From positions 143,658,556 to 143,722,555 of the forward strand of contig NC_073746.1 in NCBI RefSeq assembly GCF_029784135.1: a stretch of 64,000 bases of DNA, read 5' to 3'. A model generated the notes under the pieces. That model ran no database searches, was not told where the DNA came from, and worked only from the letters and a program-made list of their open reading frames with translations. This document shows positions 11,132 to 23,080 of the stretch, piece by piece. This DNA is from Toxorhynchites rutilus septentrionalis (taxonomy: Eukaryota > Arthropoda > Insecta > Diptera > Culicidae). The position numbers and the translations under genes are program-made. The number at the start of each line of letters is the position of its first letter. Position 1 is the first letter of the stretch.

Positions 11132-11849
11132 AACGCAAGAATATGAGCATGCGCCGCAAGCTATTTCTCATGTTTGAGTTATAGCTATAACAGTTATTGC
11201 GGTAGTCTTTTTCCAGTGAACACGTTGATCTCCGAAATGTTCTTGCTGCGTTTTTGATTCAACCCGCATCAAGAGTCCCAGCTCCCAAAATTATTTATTG
11301 TATGAAATTACCATTTTTGTCCATTACCATTTTTATCTAGGCTTGACAACGCATGAAAATAATAGCAATGTGTGCGTGTCGAATCGATAGCACGAGAGCG
11401 AAGACTTTGGTCGGGTGGTGTGCTGTTTCTCTGGAGAAAACGGGCCTTTTCACCTTGGATTTGAGGTTGCGAACAAAATCACATCGAAATTTGATGCTAA
11501 CTACTCGCTGGAAGAAGCAAGTCTATGTAATAGAATATGCAAACGCTTTTACCGCGCCAATAAGTTGCCATCGTGGCAGGCTTAAAGTGCAATATTTCCT
11601 CTCTACCCAAATTTAACTTTTAGCATTTGGAAAATCGTTCTTTTTTGCTAATGCTAATTTAATTTGGGAAACTATAGCTGGCTGAATAAAACCTTAGGAA
11701 GAAGTACCTGACTAAAATATCGCGAACTGGTATTGATTTTCTCAATGGGCATCCATATTAGTTCTGTCATTACAAAATTTTAAACATTATCAACGTACTT
11801 AATATTATCATTTCCTTTAACATAAATTGGTAATAGCAAGACCTACAAG

Positions 11850-12127
11850 TGCTCCCGTGGCCGAGTGGTTAGCGTCCCACACTATCATGCCGGGGGTTCG
11901 GGTTCGATTCCCGTTCTGGCCGGGGGATTTTTCGTCAAAGAAAAATTCTTCCGGCTTGCACTGTGGTCACGCGTATTCTAATGCTTGCCACTCCAGAGTA
12001 CATTTAAGACGTTTTATTCGGCATAGAAATCTCAACCAAGTATTACTAATAAAAAATGACGCAAGTAATGCTACGTTGAGAAGGCAAAAGTTCGATCGGA
12101 ACGTTAGTGCCATCCAAGAAGAAGAAG
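11850..12127 (+). mobile_element. tRNA-derived SINE, second family (GCTCCCGTGGCC head, GAAGAAGAAG tail)
   Basis: The tRNA-like head has box A TGGCCGAGTGGTTAGC and box B GGTTCGATTCCC, the latter close to consensus. The body shares 'cacgcgtattctaatgcttg' and 'atagaaatctcaac' with copies at 48827 and (minus strand) 50770. The 3' end is a GAA-repeat tail. No target duplication is obvious here. It is not a tRNA gene: the flanks of the tRNA-like part do not pair as an acceptor stem and the sequence continues into the SINE body. Confidence 0.85.
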
Positions 12128-13396
12128 GGGGGTGAGGGGGGAGGGGGTATGGATAATGTCCACGTGGACACGTTAAATACATAATTTGTAAAAAAAAATC
12201 GCATCTGTATTTAACAATAAATAAAATTAATTCTGCATTTCCGATAAATTTATCTGTATTTATCAAGGTTGAGCTGTCTGATAGTGCTTCCCTTTCGAAA
12301 ATTTATATTTTTTCATATCGTTGAACTTCTTTGTTAAAATGTGTATTCTGATAGTAACGTATATCAACCGAGAGCGGCCGAGTTATTTTCATTAGTTAGA
12401 GGATAACGACGAAAAGACAGAATGAAGACCCCGTAAAAGCATGTTAGAATGTTGTAATATTGAAAATACAAGACATTGTTTTCCTAGATGGAGTTTTCGG
12501 TTCAACTTCCGCTCTTGATAGAAAAACCGTTTCGCTTTCAAGGCTTCCAAGACTTCGCGAAACTGGAATACAAACAACAAATTCTTTTATGGATACACGC
12601 AATATATCTCTCGAGAAGTGTTGTTAGCAGTGATGCTCTACTTCGTTCTGGAATACGCTTTTATTGCGTTGCTCAGAAAGTTCATGCCGTCACAAATGAA
12701 TCATTTCGACAATTTCGAAACTAAAAGATGAAAACGATTTTTTTCTTCTTCCTTTCTCTTCAGCCAATTTCAATTTCGATTGTGTGTATTCACTACGCAT
12801 ATTGAAACATCGATGCTTCTATTTCGTTTTCGTTTTGCTATCGTTTCCTTTGAAGTAGACGCTTTTACACGACGATTGAAACTGCCCTATTTATTATCAT
12901 TTGAATGGGCTATGTGTCACTTTCAGTTTCACATGTAAAAGGATGATCATTGCTTTCAATTGAAAGTATCATTCGATTTCATTTCTCAAAATTAGATTTT
13001 AGATTAATGGAATTAAAAGGGGCATATGAGGGTATATTAGTTTTACAACCAGATTCGATAAATGATTACGCCAGCTGGCACACTGCATATTCTACCATAT
13101 AGTCATTTTCATTACTTTTAGTGAATACGATTCGAGCTCCAATGAAATTTTCATTCAAAATAAGACATTTTCATTCGACGATTTGATAATTTCGCTTCAG
13201 TATGATGGATGAAGGAAATGAATGTGAAATGAAACGAGACTGTACGAAGCTGAAGTGATATTCTCTTGATTGAGCGTGAAGAGAGAATAGCACTATTGTG
13301 AAATTGTAAGGCCCTGCTAATGATAATCAAATCGAGACGCTGATCAAGAATAATCCTCAGTACACGACACATGAATTAGCTGCTTCATTACAAATA
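12128..13396. other. AT-rich, unassigned; G-rich run and CCACGTGG palindrome at the left
   Basis: A G-rich run (12126-12147) is followed by GTCCACGTGGAC near 12159. The same palindromic word with G-rich neighbours recurs at 14718-14830, hinting at a shared untranslated tail of a retroelement. The rest has GAATGA/TTTCATT-rich text without termini or coding. Confidence 0.3.
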
Positions 13397-13520
13397 CAGT
13401 AGAACCCCGATTATCCGTGAAATAATATAAAAATATTTCACCAGAAAACATTTAATGGATCGTATTTCCGTCACCTCGTATTTCCAAACTCACTGTTTTG
13501 AAGCAAATCGTGACTGGTGA
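13397..13520 (+). mobile_element. Pogo-like terminal repeat fragment
   Basis: CAGTAGAACCCCGATTATCC follows a TA at 13395-13396, the same style of terminus as at 8511 (inverted) and 43199. The sequence after the first ~30 bp does not match those copies and the far end was not found. It is a truncated or different pogo-like non-autonomous element. Confidence 0.5.
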
Positions 13521-13828
13521 TGCAAAATCTAAGCATTCATAACAATGTTGAGCGAAAAAAAAAATCTTTGAGCTAATCAAATGACCTCCGTTAGCTATCT
13601 TCGAAGCCTGTCTCCACCAGGAGAAAGCCTTTCTTTGTTCAGATATTGCATCTACAGATTATCATTTGTTAGGGCCGGTGGAAAAGATAATTAAAGGGCA
13701 AGAATTTCGATTCATTGGATATAATAAAAAGCACGTTACGCAGTCTTTTGAGGGAAAAAAAACAAAGAAGTTCTGCGATGATGGAATTTTCAAGTTGCGT
13801 GAAAGATGACGAAAGATCTCATAAGATA

Positions 13829-14429
13829 TAGCGCGGACTCGATTATATACAATCCAGGATTTTTTTACTGTATATAATCGAATCCTGTATATAATCGAGT
13901 CAAAAACCTTTTTTTTTTCTTAATTTTTTATGCATATATTTTTCGTTATTTGAATATAAAAGAAGATTTTTTTTTATTCATCCCCTTAAAGTATTCTGTT
14001 GCTTCCATTTGAAAGGTGAGAAAAATTAGTACAGGATATAATTGTGGAACATCAAAATTAATGGATTTAATCCATTTGGAAGTGAAAACTTGAATGTTAG
14101 GAATTTTTTATGTGTTATTGTTAATTTTATCCTAAAAATTCATATTAAACTTGATTGTTTCTATCAATCAAATTAAAGCTCTCTATTCGCTCTACAATTT
14201 GTTCTTTGACACCCAACTTCTATCTTTCTTAATTTCGTTGGAGAAAATTCAAGCAATAATTGAAAAATTCAGGTTTTTACCTCACCACTTAAATTTTACT
14301 TTAACGTTGAAAGATTACTTTTTTTCTTGAAATAAGTCATATTTGAAATGTAAAAAAAATATTTCAAACTGTAAATAGTCCAGTCCAAAATTGTATATAA
14401 TCGAATCACATATAATCGAATCCGACCTG
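13829..14429. mobile_element. ~600-bp MITE with TCGATTATATA terminal repeats
   Basis: The left end TAGCGCGGACTCGATTATAT and the inverted right end CAGGTCGGATTCGATTATAT pair well, each with TA outside (13827-13828 and 14430-14431). Both arms contain extra inverted and direct copies of TATATAATCGA(A/G)TC near 13870-13905 and 14390-14412, as transposase-binding subterminal repeats often appear. It is non-coding. The TA duplication and termini suggest the Tc1/mariner/pogo group. Confidence 0.7.
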
Positions 14430-15225
14430 TATTAGGCAATGACTAACGTCTATTAGTTTGAGCAATTTAGGTGTTGATCAAATCAAAACTACATAACACC
14501 ACACACCATTTTAGTATTTTGAACAGCGTGATGAACTCCATATCGCTTTTTTTATACCACTGAGGTATTGTTTCGCTTCAGCTTTTCTTAGATGATTTCG
14601 ACTAACTCAATTCCACTAACGAAGCCCTCGATTTCATTGTTTGATTTTCTCCAAAACTTAAGCAGCTCAGCCAGTTTACGTCAGTTTATGCTACTAAATA
14701 TCCGAGTTAAGAATTGTTCACGTGGACAACAGGGGGAGGGGTATAGGAAATATCCACGTTTGTCCACGGAGGGGGAGGGGGTGTCTAAAATAGTGCTTTT
14801 TCTGTCCACGTGGTATGTGGACAGCCCCTAAGGCGTCCAAATTTTTGTTTTTCAATTATACGGTGTTAAATGGCCCAGCAGAAGTATAATATGCCCATGA
14901 GTTGTTTCTCTCAGAGACTTTAAAGCTCAGAGAAACAGCTTGTATGAATGAGTGATTCCATCAATCTATTCACTTCATGCCCACCAGCAAAGAGAAGAAG
15001 TCGTTTCTCCGGTGAGCGTATTCTCCCAGTATTCGTGCATTAATTATCCAGTCCGGCATTCTCTGAGCACATGGTAGGATTCTATCATTGACTAGCACGA
15101 CTGCCTATATCCATTGCATTTTTTTCTTGCTGGTTTACGAGAAAATCAGGCGGGTCAAATTGTCCGGCAGGCGCGTTAGACACATCTCCTCTACTATATT
15201 GGTACAGTATATTACACAACAGTCA
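14430..15225. other. Unassigned DNA with a GTCCACGTGG-containing G-rich patch
   Basis: Between 14715 and 14830 the CACGTGGACA motif and 'gggggagggg' runs recur three times, as at 12.13 kb. Nothing else was recognised. Confidence 0.3.
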
Positions 15226-15850
15226 TTCAAATGAAATCATTATCATCGTTAAACCGTATTGATCCTGGCTCTCTCAGAAACTTTGCGAATTATGAAGAAT
15301 CAGAGTCGGGACTTTATTGGCACCTTCTCCCAACTCATGTCCAATCAATGTTCGTTAGATGCATTACTCTTCCGTTTCAATCTTGCCAGCATCAATCTCT
15401 GCGTTTGTGGCCAAGGTTATCACGACATCGAGTACGTTGTTTGGTCGTGCGAGGTGTCGCCAGATCGAATTTAGAAAACTCCCTTCGGGCCCGATTGAAG
15501 ACAGCCCAATGTGCCGGTGAGCGATGTGTTGGACTGGTTAGACCTTGATTACATGTCCCATATATATGTTTTGCTTAAAGCTATCGATCTTCGTGTGTGA
15601 TTGCCATATATCCTTATACCATTCTTTCCTTCCTTTGTGGGTAATTCGTCCCCTTGCTACAAAGCAGTAGAATAAATTGAAACGTAAATACACTATAGAT
15701 ATACGAATAGATTTAAGAATTGAGTGTTCATCAACATTGTTACGATTTCCTTATGTCCCTCCCTTCTCCTAAAAATATGTCACCCTTCTAAACTAATAAT
15801 CGGCCGTCTCGTCGTCCTCCTTACTAACCATAGATGTAAGAAAATTGTTT
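15225..15850 (+). pseudogene. I/Loner-like LINE, ORF2 C-terminus plus 3' tail, 5'-truncated
   Basis: The plus strand reads RDFIGTFSQLMSNQCSLDAL, then INLCVCGQGYHDIEYVVWSC, and after a stop QPNVPVSDVLDWLDLDYMS and YVLLKAIDLRV. This is the Cys-knuckle C-terminal region of a LINE ORF2. Fragments of the same family lie at 6050 and 50550. 5' truncation is typical of target-primed insertion. About 250 bp of AT-rich untranslated sequence follows up to the mariner at 15860. One in-frame stop separates the two halves. Confidence 0.75.
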
Positions 15851-15859
15851 ATATATATA

Positions 15860-17160
15860 CAGGGTTTTTCAACTTAAAATTCCGAAAGTAAATTGAAATA
15901 AAACACACTTAGAATTCGAATTTCGAAAAAAAATTTATTTCAAATTAAGTTTGGTTTATGCCATTATGTGTGAAATACAACATCATTCAAATGTCCACCT
16001 AGGGCTTCCTCGCACACCTTGATCCGGAGCAGGTAATTTTCGATAACTTTTCGGCACATATGGGGCGGTATCTCGGTCATAACTTCACGAATGTTGTCTT
16101 TCAAATGTTCAAGAGTTTGCGGAGAGTTGGCATAGACACGGTCTTTCGCATAACCCCACAAAAAAAGTCTAGCGGGTTCAAATCGCATGATCTGGACGGC
16201 CAATTGGCATCACCAAAACGCGAAATTATGCGTCCCTCAAATTTCGTTCGCAATATGGCCATGTTCGGTCGTGTTGTGTGGCACGTGGCGCCGTCCTGCT
16301 GAAACCACATGTCATCCGTATCCATATCTTCAATTTGTGGCAAAAAAAATCGGTTAACATGCGGCCATAGCGCTCACCATTCACAGTTACCGTCTCGCCG
16401 TCCTCATTTTCAAAGAAATACGGCCCGATGACTCCACCAGACCATAATGCGCACCAAACAGTGACTATTGGCGGATGTAATGGCCTCTCAACAATCACGT
16501 GTGGATTTTCTGAGCCCCATATACGGAAATTTTGGGTGTTCACATAGCCACCGAGCTCGCAATGTGCCTCATCGCTGAAGAAAATTTGATGCGAAAATTC
16601 AGCATTTTGCTGCTGTTGTTCGTTCACCCAATCGACGTATGCCCAACGCATTCCATGGTCACCACGCTCTAATTTTTGTACCAGTTGGACTTTATATGGA
16701 TGTAGGTGCAAGTCCAAATGCAAAATTCGCCACAATGATCTGTTTGACAAGCCCAATTGCTGAGCACGCCGTGGAATCGAAACATTCGGGTCATCCTCCA
16801 CACTGGCAGCAACAGCATCAATATTTTCGGCCGAACGCACATTACGATGATGCACAGGTTTCACAATATCCGCTACGGATCCAGTTTGTTCGAATTTACG
16901 CACTACATTAAGGATTGTGTGCTCTGTAGGCCGTCCATGACGACCAAAATCCGTTCGTAATGCTCGAAAAACATTTGCCGGTTTTTCATCATTTTTATAG
17001 TATAATTTAACAAAATTAACACGTCGTGCGATGCTAAAACGATCCATATTGTTAAATGGCAGACATTCAACTAACGATATGACGCTTTGGTTGACAGCTA
17101 TGTCAAACGGTTGTCAGCGCAGGGCTGTATACTTTCGGAAGCCCGAAATGGAAAACCCTG
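15860..17160 (-). mobile_element. DD41D-type mariner element, copy 1, both terminal repeats present
   Basis: Inverted termini CAGGGTTTTTCAACTT (left) and CAGGGTTTTCCATTTC (right, inverted) bound 1301 bp, with TA outside the left end; the right TA is not preserved (CA). The minus-strand transposase starts at 17047 (MDRFSIARRVNFVKLYY) with helix-turn-helix DNA-binding text in residues 1-110, first catalytic Asp at about residue 159 (FFSDEAH), then QQDGATCH and CDLNPLDFF. I count 41 residues between the second and third Asp, which fits the DD41D (rosa) group. A one-base shortening of an A run near 16341-16348 breaks the frame at about residue 235, and a second shift lies near 16160. All three acidic residues are present but the copy is inactive. 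Confidence 0.88.
16345..17047 (-). pseudogene. DD41D mariner transposase, N-terminal open part of copy 1
   Basis: About 235 residues are open from the initiating Met, the longest uninterrupted transposase frame in the window. The C-terminal third continues in other frames to about 15960 (ENYLLRIKVCEEALGGHL near the end). Compared with the copy at 25 kb, this one keeps Trp at the position where the other has a stop (IWGSEN). A full-length protein would be about 345 residues. It would bind the element's termini and cut and paste it at TA sites. Confidence 0.85.
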
Positions 17161-18120
17161 CATTTTAAAAATTATATTTAAGAATTCGGCTCCTTCAAAC
17201 TTAAGTAACTGAGCCTGTAAAAATAAACGAATTAATAAAAAAAACATATAAAGGATCGCCATCTTCCAAGATCTTCTCCTCTCCATTGATTCCATCATTG
17301 ATAAATGTTTGCTGTAGGCAAACGTGTATGAACATTTAAAAACGTGCCACATCTTTCAATATTGAAATCAATAGTCGAACTAAATGTAAGAAAAAGCGTC
17401 AAATGTGATATTGATAAGCAAATTCACAATAAACGAATTCTGGAAAACTGAGATTCTCCTGAACTACCTGAAATCATGGCTAGAAAACAAAAACAACGCT
17501 ATCATCGCCCACTGTGCAGAAGGATCAGAACTGCGGATACCGTACCATGGTGAAACTCCTCGGTGCCTCCCAGGAACAGGAAAAATATTGACGCGATGAA
17601 ATGCCTTCTCTCGCGCGTGCTGTCCTTCTGGCAGCAAGAGGATACCGTGAAGGCGAAACGAGGCGGCGAAAAACGGAGACGAGAATAATTCAGGCTTCAT
17701 CCTTTTATAACACCCGACGACGACCCAATAGTTGCCTTGTGGTCCCTTTTTCCGCGCCATCCACTTTCCCGGTCCATCCCTGGTCCACGGCTGCAATGAA
17801 GCGCCGGAATAAAATGTGGGCAGGAGAAATAAAGGTTAAAGTATTTTTATGTCGGGTAGGGTTTGAGTTGATGATTCGGTTTTGATCTCCCCCTGCTGCC
17901 TGTTTCCCACGGCTCCGGCTCCTGCCACTTATACCATGCCAACCAGTGCTGACACGGTCCTTTCTTTGCCCAGGGGATCACGTGGGGGATCCAGCAGTCG
18001 TTCGGTCAGAAAAGAAGCGAGTCTCGTCCGCACAGCTTAGCTTGCCTGCCTTGTGGCGACGAGTGGGAAAATCATGATACCGAACGGAAAATAAAACAGG
18101 AATGGGACAGGTTTTTCGGT
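17161..18120. other. AT-rich start followed by a GC-richer island (17.46-18.12 kb)
   Basis: From about 17460 the composition rises and the text is free of recognised repeats. Open frames of 94 and 110 codons overlap on opposite strands with no domain. As with 4.1, 28.7, 42.6 and 59.3 kb, this may be host unique sequence. Confidence 0.35.
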
Positions 18121-19570
18121 ATGGAAACAGATAAAATTATTGTTCAAAGGACGGAAGCGGTTGGATCTCGTGAGACTGGAAGAAAAACGGTACGGACCGT
18201 GGATCCTTTTGTTATGTTTTCATTTCTTGTTATAATCCTTGGGCCATGCGATTGGATGGACGTGTTTTCTTCGAGAAGCACAACAGTAGCCCAGAACAAA
18301 AATCTCATATTTAATGCCCTTGGATAAATCTGTGACCTGAGCATCGCCATATTGCGTTCATCGAATTCGACTTGCTTACAGAAGTACGTCATCGTTTATG
18401 TGGAAATCTTTTTCGCCAACCTGAATATCTGTTCTTCAGTAAATGTCACAACGAATATGTGATGAAGAGGTTGAAAAACCGTACGATGGTCCCGCATATT
18501 ATAAATATGACAACTGAGTGTGCTTCCCATGTCACGTCAATAAAACTAGAGAAAAAAACGTATGTTGGTGCCTATGTTCAATTCAGATGAGCGCCCTATG
18601 CAGAACAAAGCATCGTACATACTCGGTACCGGCATCATCAAACGACCTTATCTCCATTTCAACCGGCGCCCATATCTATGCTATTCAGCAGAATATGTAA
18701 CACACATCATATCGTATCCCATTTGGAAACAATATTCTAGCTATTTGACCCCCTCCACCCATAATTAACTAAACGCTCACATTTAGCTATCGTCGACATG
18801 AACCTCCCACGCGTAACTGTAATTTGAGCAGACACAACACCTAAAAAGACGACACCGACGGTATGCCTCCCTTGAGTCAGGAAAAGCTGTTCTAGTGTGG
18901 CCGATGGTACAATGATTTGGTATCATCGTATCCCGAAGTCCGGTGACAACCCATATACTGTCGGACCTATTTCTTCTTCAATTGCACTACATTTTCTCAG
19001 TGGAATTTCATCTTCTCAATGTCGTTGAGGCTTCCATGCAATCTCACCATTAGATGCGCTATTGTTGTTCCCTTCGAACTCACAACTGATTCGTATTATG
19101 TGATTACCATTGACACCGCTAACCGCTCGACTACGACGACAGTCACACATAAAACGGTAGAATAAACCACATGAAGGTAGAACCATTCGCTACAATCATC
19201 CGAAAAAAAATACGATCATAGTTACTCTGCACGTTGCCACCCACTCGGCCGCCATTTAGTTTCAAATTTCGGCAAACGGGATCTGAGAATAGAAACTGGA
19301 CACACAAAAATACGACCAACCGTTTGTGAATATTTCTGTGAATAGTACGACAGCATATTTAAAAAGGGTGTCAGTTTTAAAAAATGTCCTTTTTCTATTT
19401 TACACAATATTCCAATATTCTATTCTAATAAAGGATGTCCCACATCAAATTGCATCACGGAAAAAATGCTGTAGAAAATAACCCATTGACTATTTTTTCT
19501 TGAAAATTTGGGTAAAACTATATTGGAGTGGTTTACACTGTATTTTTATCGCCGTCAGTTCTTCGAAAAT
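18121..19570. other. Unassigned DNA
   Basis: No terminal repeats, tandem arrays or recognisable protein blocks were found. Short frames up to 82 codons look like chance. Confidence 0.3.
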
Positions 19571-19573
19571 TGG

Positions 19574-20260
19574 AAAAAAATGACGGGGCCCGAAAAGCAA
19601 CGTCACGAATTGATTTTGCGCAAACACCTGGAAAATTCTCAACTCTCTAATCGGGACATCGGAAAACAACTAGGAATCGTGCCGTCAACGGTAAGCCGTG
19701 TGATTAAACGTTACTACGAAACTCTGATCATTGAACGGAAGAAATGGTCATAATGGATGATAAGTGATCAGGATCACAAGCGTGTCGTGAAAGCGTTTAA
19801 ACGGAATCCCAATGCTTCAGCCATGGGTGTGGCCAAAAAAATTAATCTGTTCAAGTCTTTCGTGTTAAGAGCCAAGGACCGGGAGGGACTGCATACGTAC
19901 AAAGTGCAGAAGGCTCCAGATCGTGACGAACGGCAAAATACGGTGGGAAAGTCACGGGTCCGGAATCTGTACACCGATATGCTGACGAAGCCTTATCGTC
20001 TCATCATGTATGATAAGACTTGCGTCAAGGCGGACTTCCGGCAGCTTCCGGGGCTACTGTTTTTCACCCCCCAGCACACGTTTGATGTCCAGGAGGAAGT
20101 AAGGAAGCAGAAACTTTCAAAATTTACCAAGAAATACATGATTTGGCAAACGATCTGCTCATGTGGCAAACAGAGTGTGCCGTTCGTGACTACCGGGACT
20201 GTAAACGAGCAGATCTACCCCAAGTAGTGACGACAGAAGCGTCTGCTTCGAAGTCAACGG
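19574..20260 (+). pseudogene. Tc1/mariner-type transposase, N-terminal half, decayed
   Basis: The first frame begins near 19580 with MTGPEKQRHELILRKHLENS and contains a helix-turn-helix (NRDIGKQLGIVPSTVSRVIK). After a stop at 19751 the reading continues as DHKRVVKAFKRNPNASAMGV, KSRVRNLYTDMLTKPYRLIM, YDKTCVKADFRQLPGLLFFT and KYMIWQTICSCGKQSVPFVT. In related insect transposases the first catalytic Asp sits in a 'DDET' block; here it reads YDKT, a likely damaging change. The region with the second and third catalytic residues is missing. Fragments at 22.7, 28.0 and 54.6 kb appear to belong to the same broad family. Confidence 0.75.
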
Positions 20261-20349
20261 GATCACTTTGTACCTAAGGACATGAAACAACGAGCGGGAA
20301 TGAATTGTCTTTCGCGAGACATGGGATGGAGTTGGAGTTAGGTTATCTA

Positions 20350-20645
20350 CAACGACCTTTTTCAGGGCTAGAGACGAATGAACTGGAAAAAGTTAAAGGC
20401 ATCTTTAATACTTAACTCAGAAACGAAAACAAACGAGGAACTTAGTTGTTTAAAGCCTCTATAATAGAAAAAAAAATCAATCAAACACACAGCGGGGTCT
20501 CCGTAGCCAAAGTTGCTAGTCTTATTACTGAGCGAACGGGCGAGGGTTTCATCCCAGGACCCTCCCTAAATAGATCTTTTAAAAAACCTTTTTCAAGGCT
20601 AGAGGCAAATGAACCTTCACAACAAAAGAAATCGATCAATCAATC
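20350..20645 (+). mobile_element. Feilai-like SINE remnants (a 3' end followed by a head and 3' end)
   Basis: A tRNA-like head starts near 20484 (GGGGTCTCCGTAGCC) with a B-box-like 'gggtttcatccc' near 20550. A 3' module 'cctttttcaaggctagaggc' occurs at 20585-20610, and nearly the same module at 20357-20380, followed there by 'aaagcctctataatag' and an A run. This looks like one SINE inserted next to or within the tail of another. Confidence 0.6.
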
Positions 20646-20649
20646 AGAA

Positions 20650-22640
20650 TGATTCCTATTCAAATTCTGTTCCAAAACCGAATTGGGCGAAGAACCGGGC
20701 GAAAAAAAACCGCTGATAGCGTGAAGAAAAGAAAACTTCTCACTAAAGAGTTGATTCTCATGTTCGAAGATGAATCACCTGAAATGTTGCCCATAACCAA
20801 CTACAACTTTTCCCCATCTTTCTGATAGAGCTCGAATACAGTTACTATAAAAATCTTCGATTTTTAGAGTTATCCACAAACAAAGCCATTCAGTGAAGTC
20901 TTCATTTGAGCGAAACTTTCTACTTCTTGTATTGTGGCTGTTTTTTACGCAGTGCTCAGCCCAATTGAACATAATACAGTTCCTCAATGATGGTTTCGTT
21001 CGTCCATTAACCATTCTAGTTCCACTAAATACATATCAGTTGACGTCGTTGAAGCATGACCGGTTAGAATCCATGACTTTGTTTTCTTAGGGTTGAGGTA
21101 ATGAATTCATTTTCATCGTCCGCTACAATGCATAGTGTTTACCGATTGAACGTTTCACTTAATAAATCACTTTCGTTTGTTGAAGTTTGTTCTTGGAGAA
21201 GTCATTTCTGCCAGTGGCATTCGTTCATTGTTACTTGCTACGAATCATGTCACAAACGAGCACAAGAGAGCTCTGCTTCGGTTAGCACTTCATGATACAT
21301 AAGCATGCGAACCAAAACGTCTTGATCGCTTGCGCTGCTGCAAGTCCCTTCCCCCCTTTCCTCATACATCTTGAAGCAACAGAATTATACAGACTACGTA
21401 AGGCGGATGATTCATACTTTGTTACCACAACTGAACCCGGCCCACGGTGTGAGCATCAAGGAAGATTATATTTTTTGGCTCGTCTTCCCTCTCGAATAAT
21501 ATTCAGAGCGGAATCAATCATGTCTTGCTGACATCGAAAATATGTTTGAGTTGAATAAACATAAACGAACACAACGAATAACTCCATTAGTAATGGCCCA
21601 AAAGTCAATACTACCCGCGTCTGTATGTCGCAAAAGAACTGACATTCGCGTGCCAGGCAATAGAACCATCGACAGCAGTATTCCACTTAAAACACAATTT
21701 GCACACATGTAGACCACAAAGTACTACTAGCAACACCGATCCCATGAGAGACAATACCTCTCTCGTTTTAGTTCTTCCCTCACTCACCGCTGAAAGGTTC
21801 CTCAATGCTACATAATTCAACATAATTTCGCTCTTGGGCGCCGAATGATGGCGTTTGTAATACTTTATGTATCATTCATCACTTTGTCTGTGTGGATTGG
21901 CGATTGGCGATAGATAGAAATAGAAGATGTATGCTGTTCAAAAGTGGATACAATCATTAAACGTGCTGTCCGCTGCTGTCAGTTCGGATATGCAGTCAAC
22001 AGGCTTCGTTCCTCGTCTTGTTTATCACTTTGTACACTTTGTACAACTTGATAAGTACCCTCATTCTTTGCAAGTATCTAAATCATTTACTCATTTTCGA
22101 TTATATATTCGTGAATGGTAAGTAGCATGATGTGTGGGTTTTTTTCTGAATATTGACATATTTCTAAACACTACAAAGCCCTTCCCTTCCTTGCAACAGA
22201 CAGATTTCAAAATACCTATCCAAATGCCAATCAGTGGCTGCTACTCCTCAGACGCTCTTAACCCTTTTTACGCCCAAGGGAAATGTTTTTTCTTTCTACA
22301 AAAATCGTTATCGATTGTTCAATTATTGTTCAATCGATATTTTTTCTACTGAATGTCAAAATAAAACGTATGTCCAAGGCAGTAAATGTGTTTCTGAACG
22401 AATAAAAAAGAACTGTCAAACATGGTCCGGTCTGACTTAATAACGACCACATAATAAATGTGTTATGTGCAATGTCTACTTGTGCTTCACAAGTAAACGA
22501 AATTGTTTCGTAGAATACCATATCTAACTATTTATTTTACTTTTCTGATGATTTTTATTATGTTTTTTGTATTACAAAGCAATAAATAAAATAACGATAT
22601 AATGAACCTAACTTTTCGTTTATTTATTTTTAAGGTCCAT
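20650..22640. other. AT-rich, unassigned
   Basis: GAATGA-rich text resembles 9.3-10 kb and 12.8-13.3 kb. A perfect small hairpin (TATCGATTG / CAATCGATA) lies at 22308-22338. No gene or bounded element was recognised. Confidence 0.3.
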
Positions 22641-22649
22641 AGAAGAAGT

Positions 22650-23080
22650 GCGAGGTCTATCACGAAGCAATCGATCTCTATCAAGGTTTCTGCTGAATCA
22701 AATATCCACTGGATGTCCGTTAACCATCCGTACTATATGGCTGGACCACTGTAGTCTGCCGTGTTATGGCCATTTTCTAACGGTCGCAGCTGGGCCGTTA
22801 GGAAGGTTGGCAGACTTCGGTACAACGTTTATTTGAGTCGATCTATTCCCTCCAATGATCACTTGGTATAATGGGCCGAAACCACGTCCGGTCAAACAAC
22901 CACATCCTCCTTCGCGCGATTCTTTTGACGAAGGTGACAACTTCCTGCAAGCACTTCGTCCTGTATATCTTTTAACAACAAGCCCCAAAACGAACAGCGG
23001 CTTGGTCATTCTCTTCTCGCTCAGCCACAGAAGGATCTTCTTCACGAACTTGGTTTGTCCAGTCGAAAATATGATCATGG
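22650..23080 (-). pseudogene. Tc1/mariner-type transposase fragment
   Basis: The minus strand reads KILLWLSEKRMTKPLFVLGL, VVKRYTGRSACRKLSPS and, in the same frame, INVVPKSANLPNG. This is the order seen between the first and last catalytic positions of Tc1-type transposases (ISEKGMSKP... VYxxxCL... VPKxxNPPN). Frames are broken and the catalytic acidic residues are not preserved. The block shares its ISEKxM motif with the fragment at 54.6 kb. Confidence 0.55.

Noticed and set aside
11850..11930. tRNA gene
   Set aside because: The A and B boxes are good, but the acceptor arms do not pair and the sequence continues into a SINE body shared with copies at 48827 and 50770.
12128..12175. Regulatory E-box cluster (GTCCACGTGGAC)
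   Set aside because: The same palindrome with G-rich neighbours recurs at 14.7-14.8 kb, so it more likely belongs to a repeat tail than to a host enhancer.
16639..16960. Plus-strand frames of 67-90 codons at 16.6-17.0 kb and 25.7-26.1 kb as conserved genes
   Set aside because: They are antisense shadows of the mariner transposase; their similarity reflects the shared transposon.
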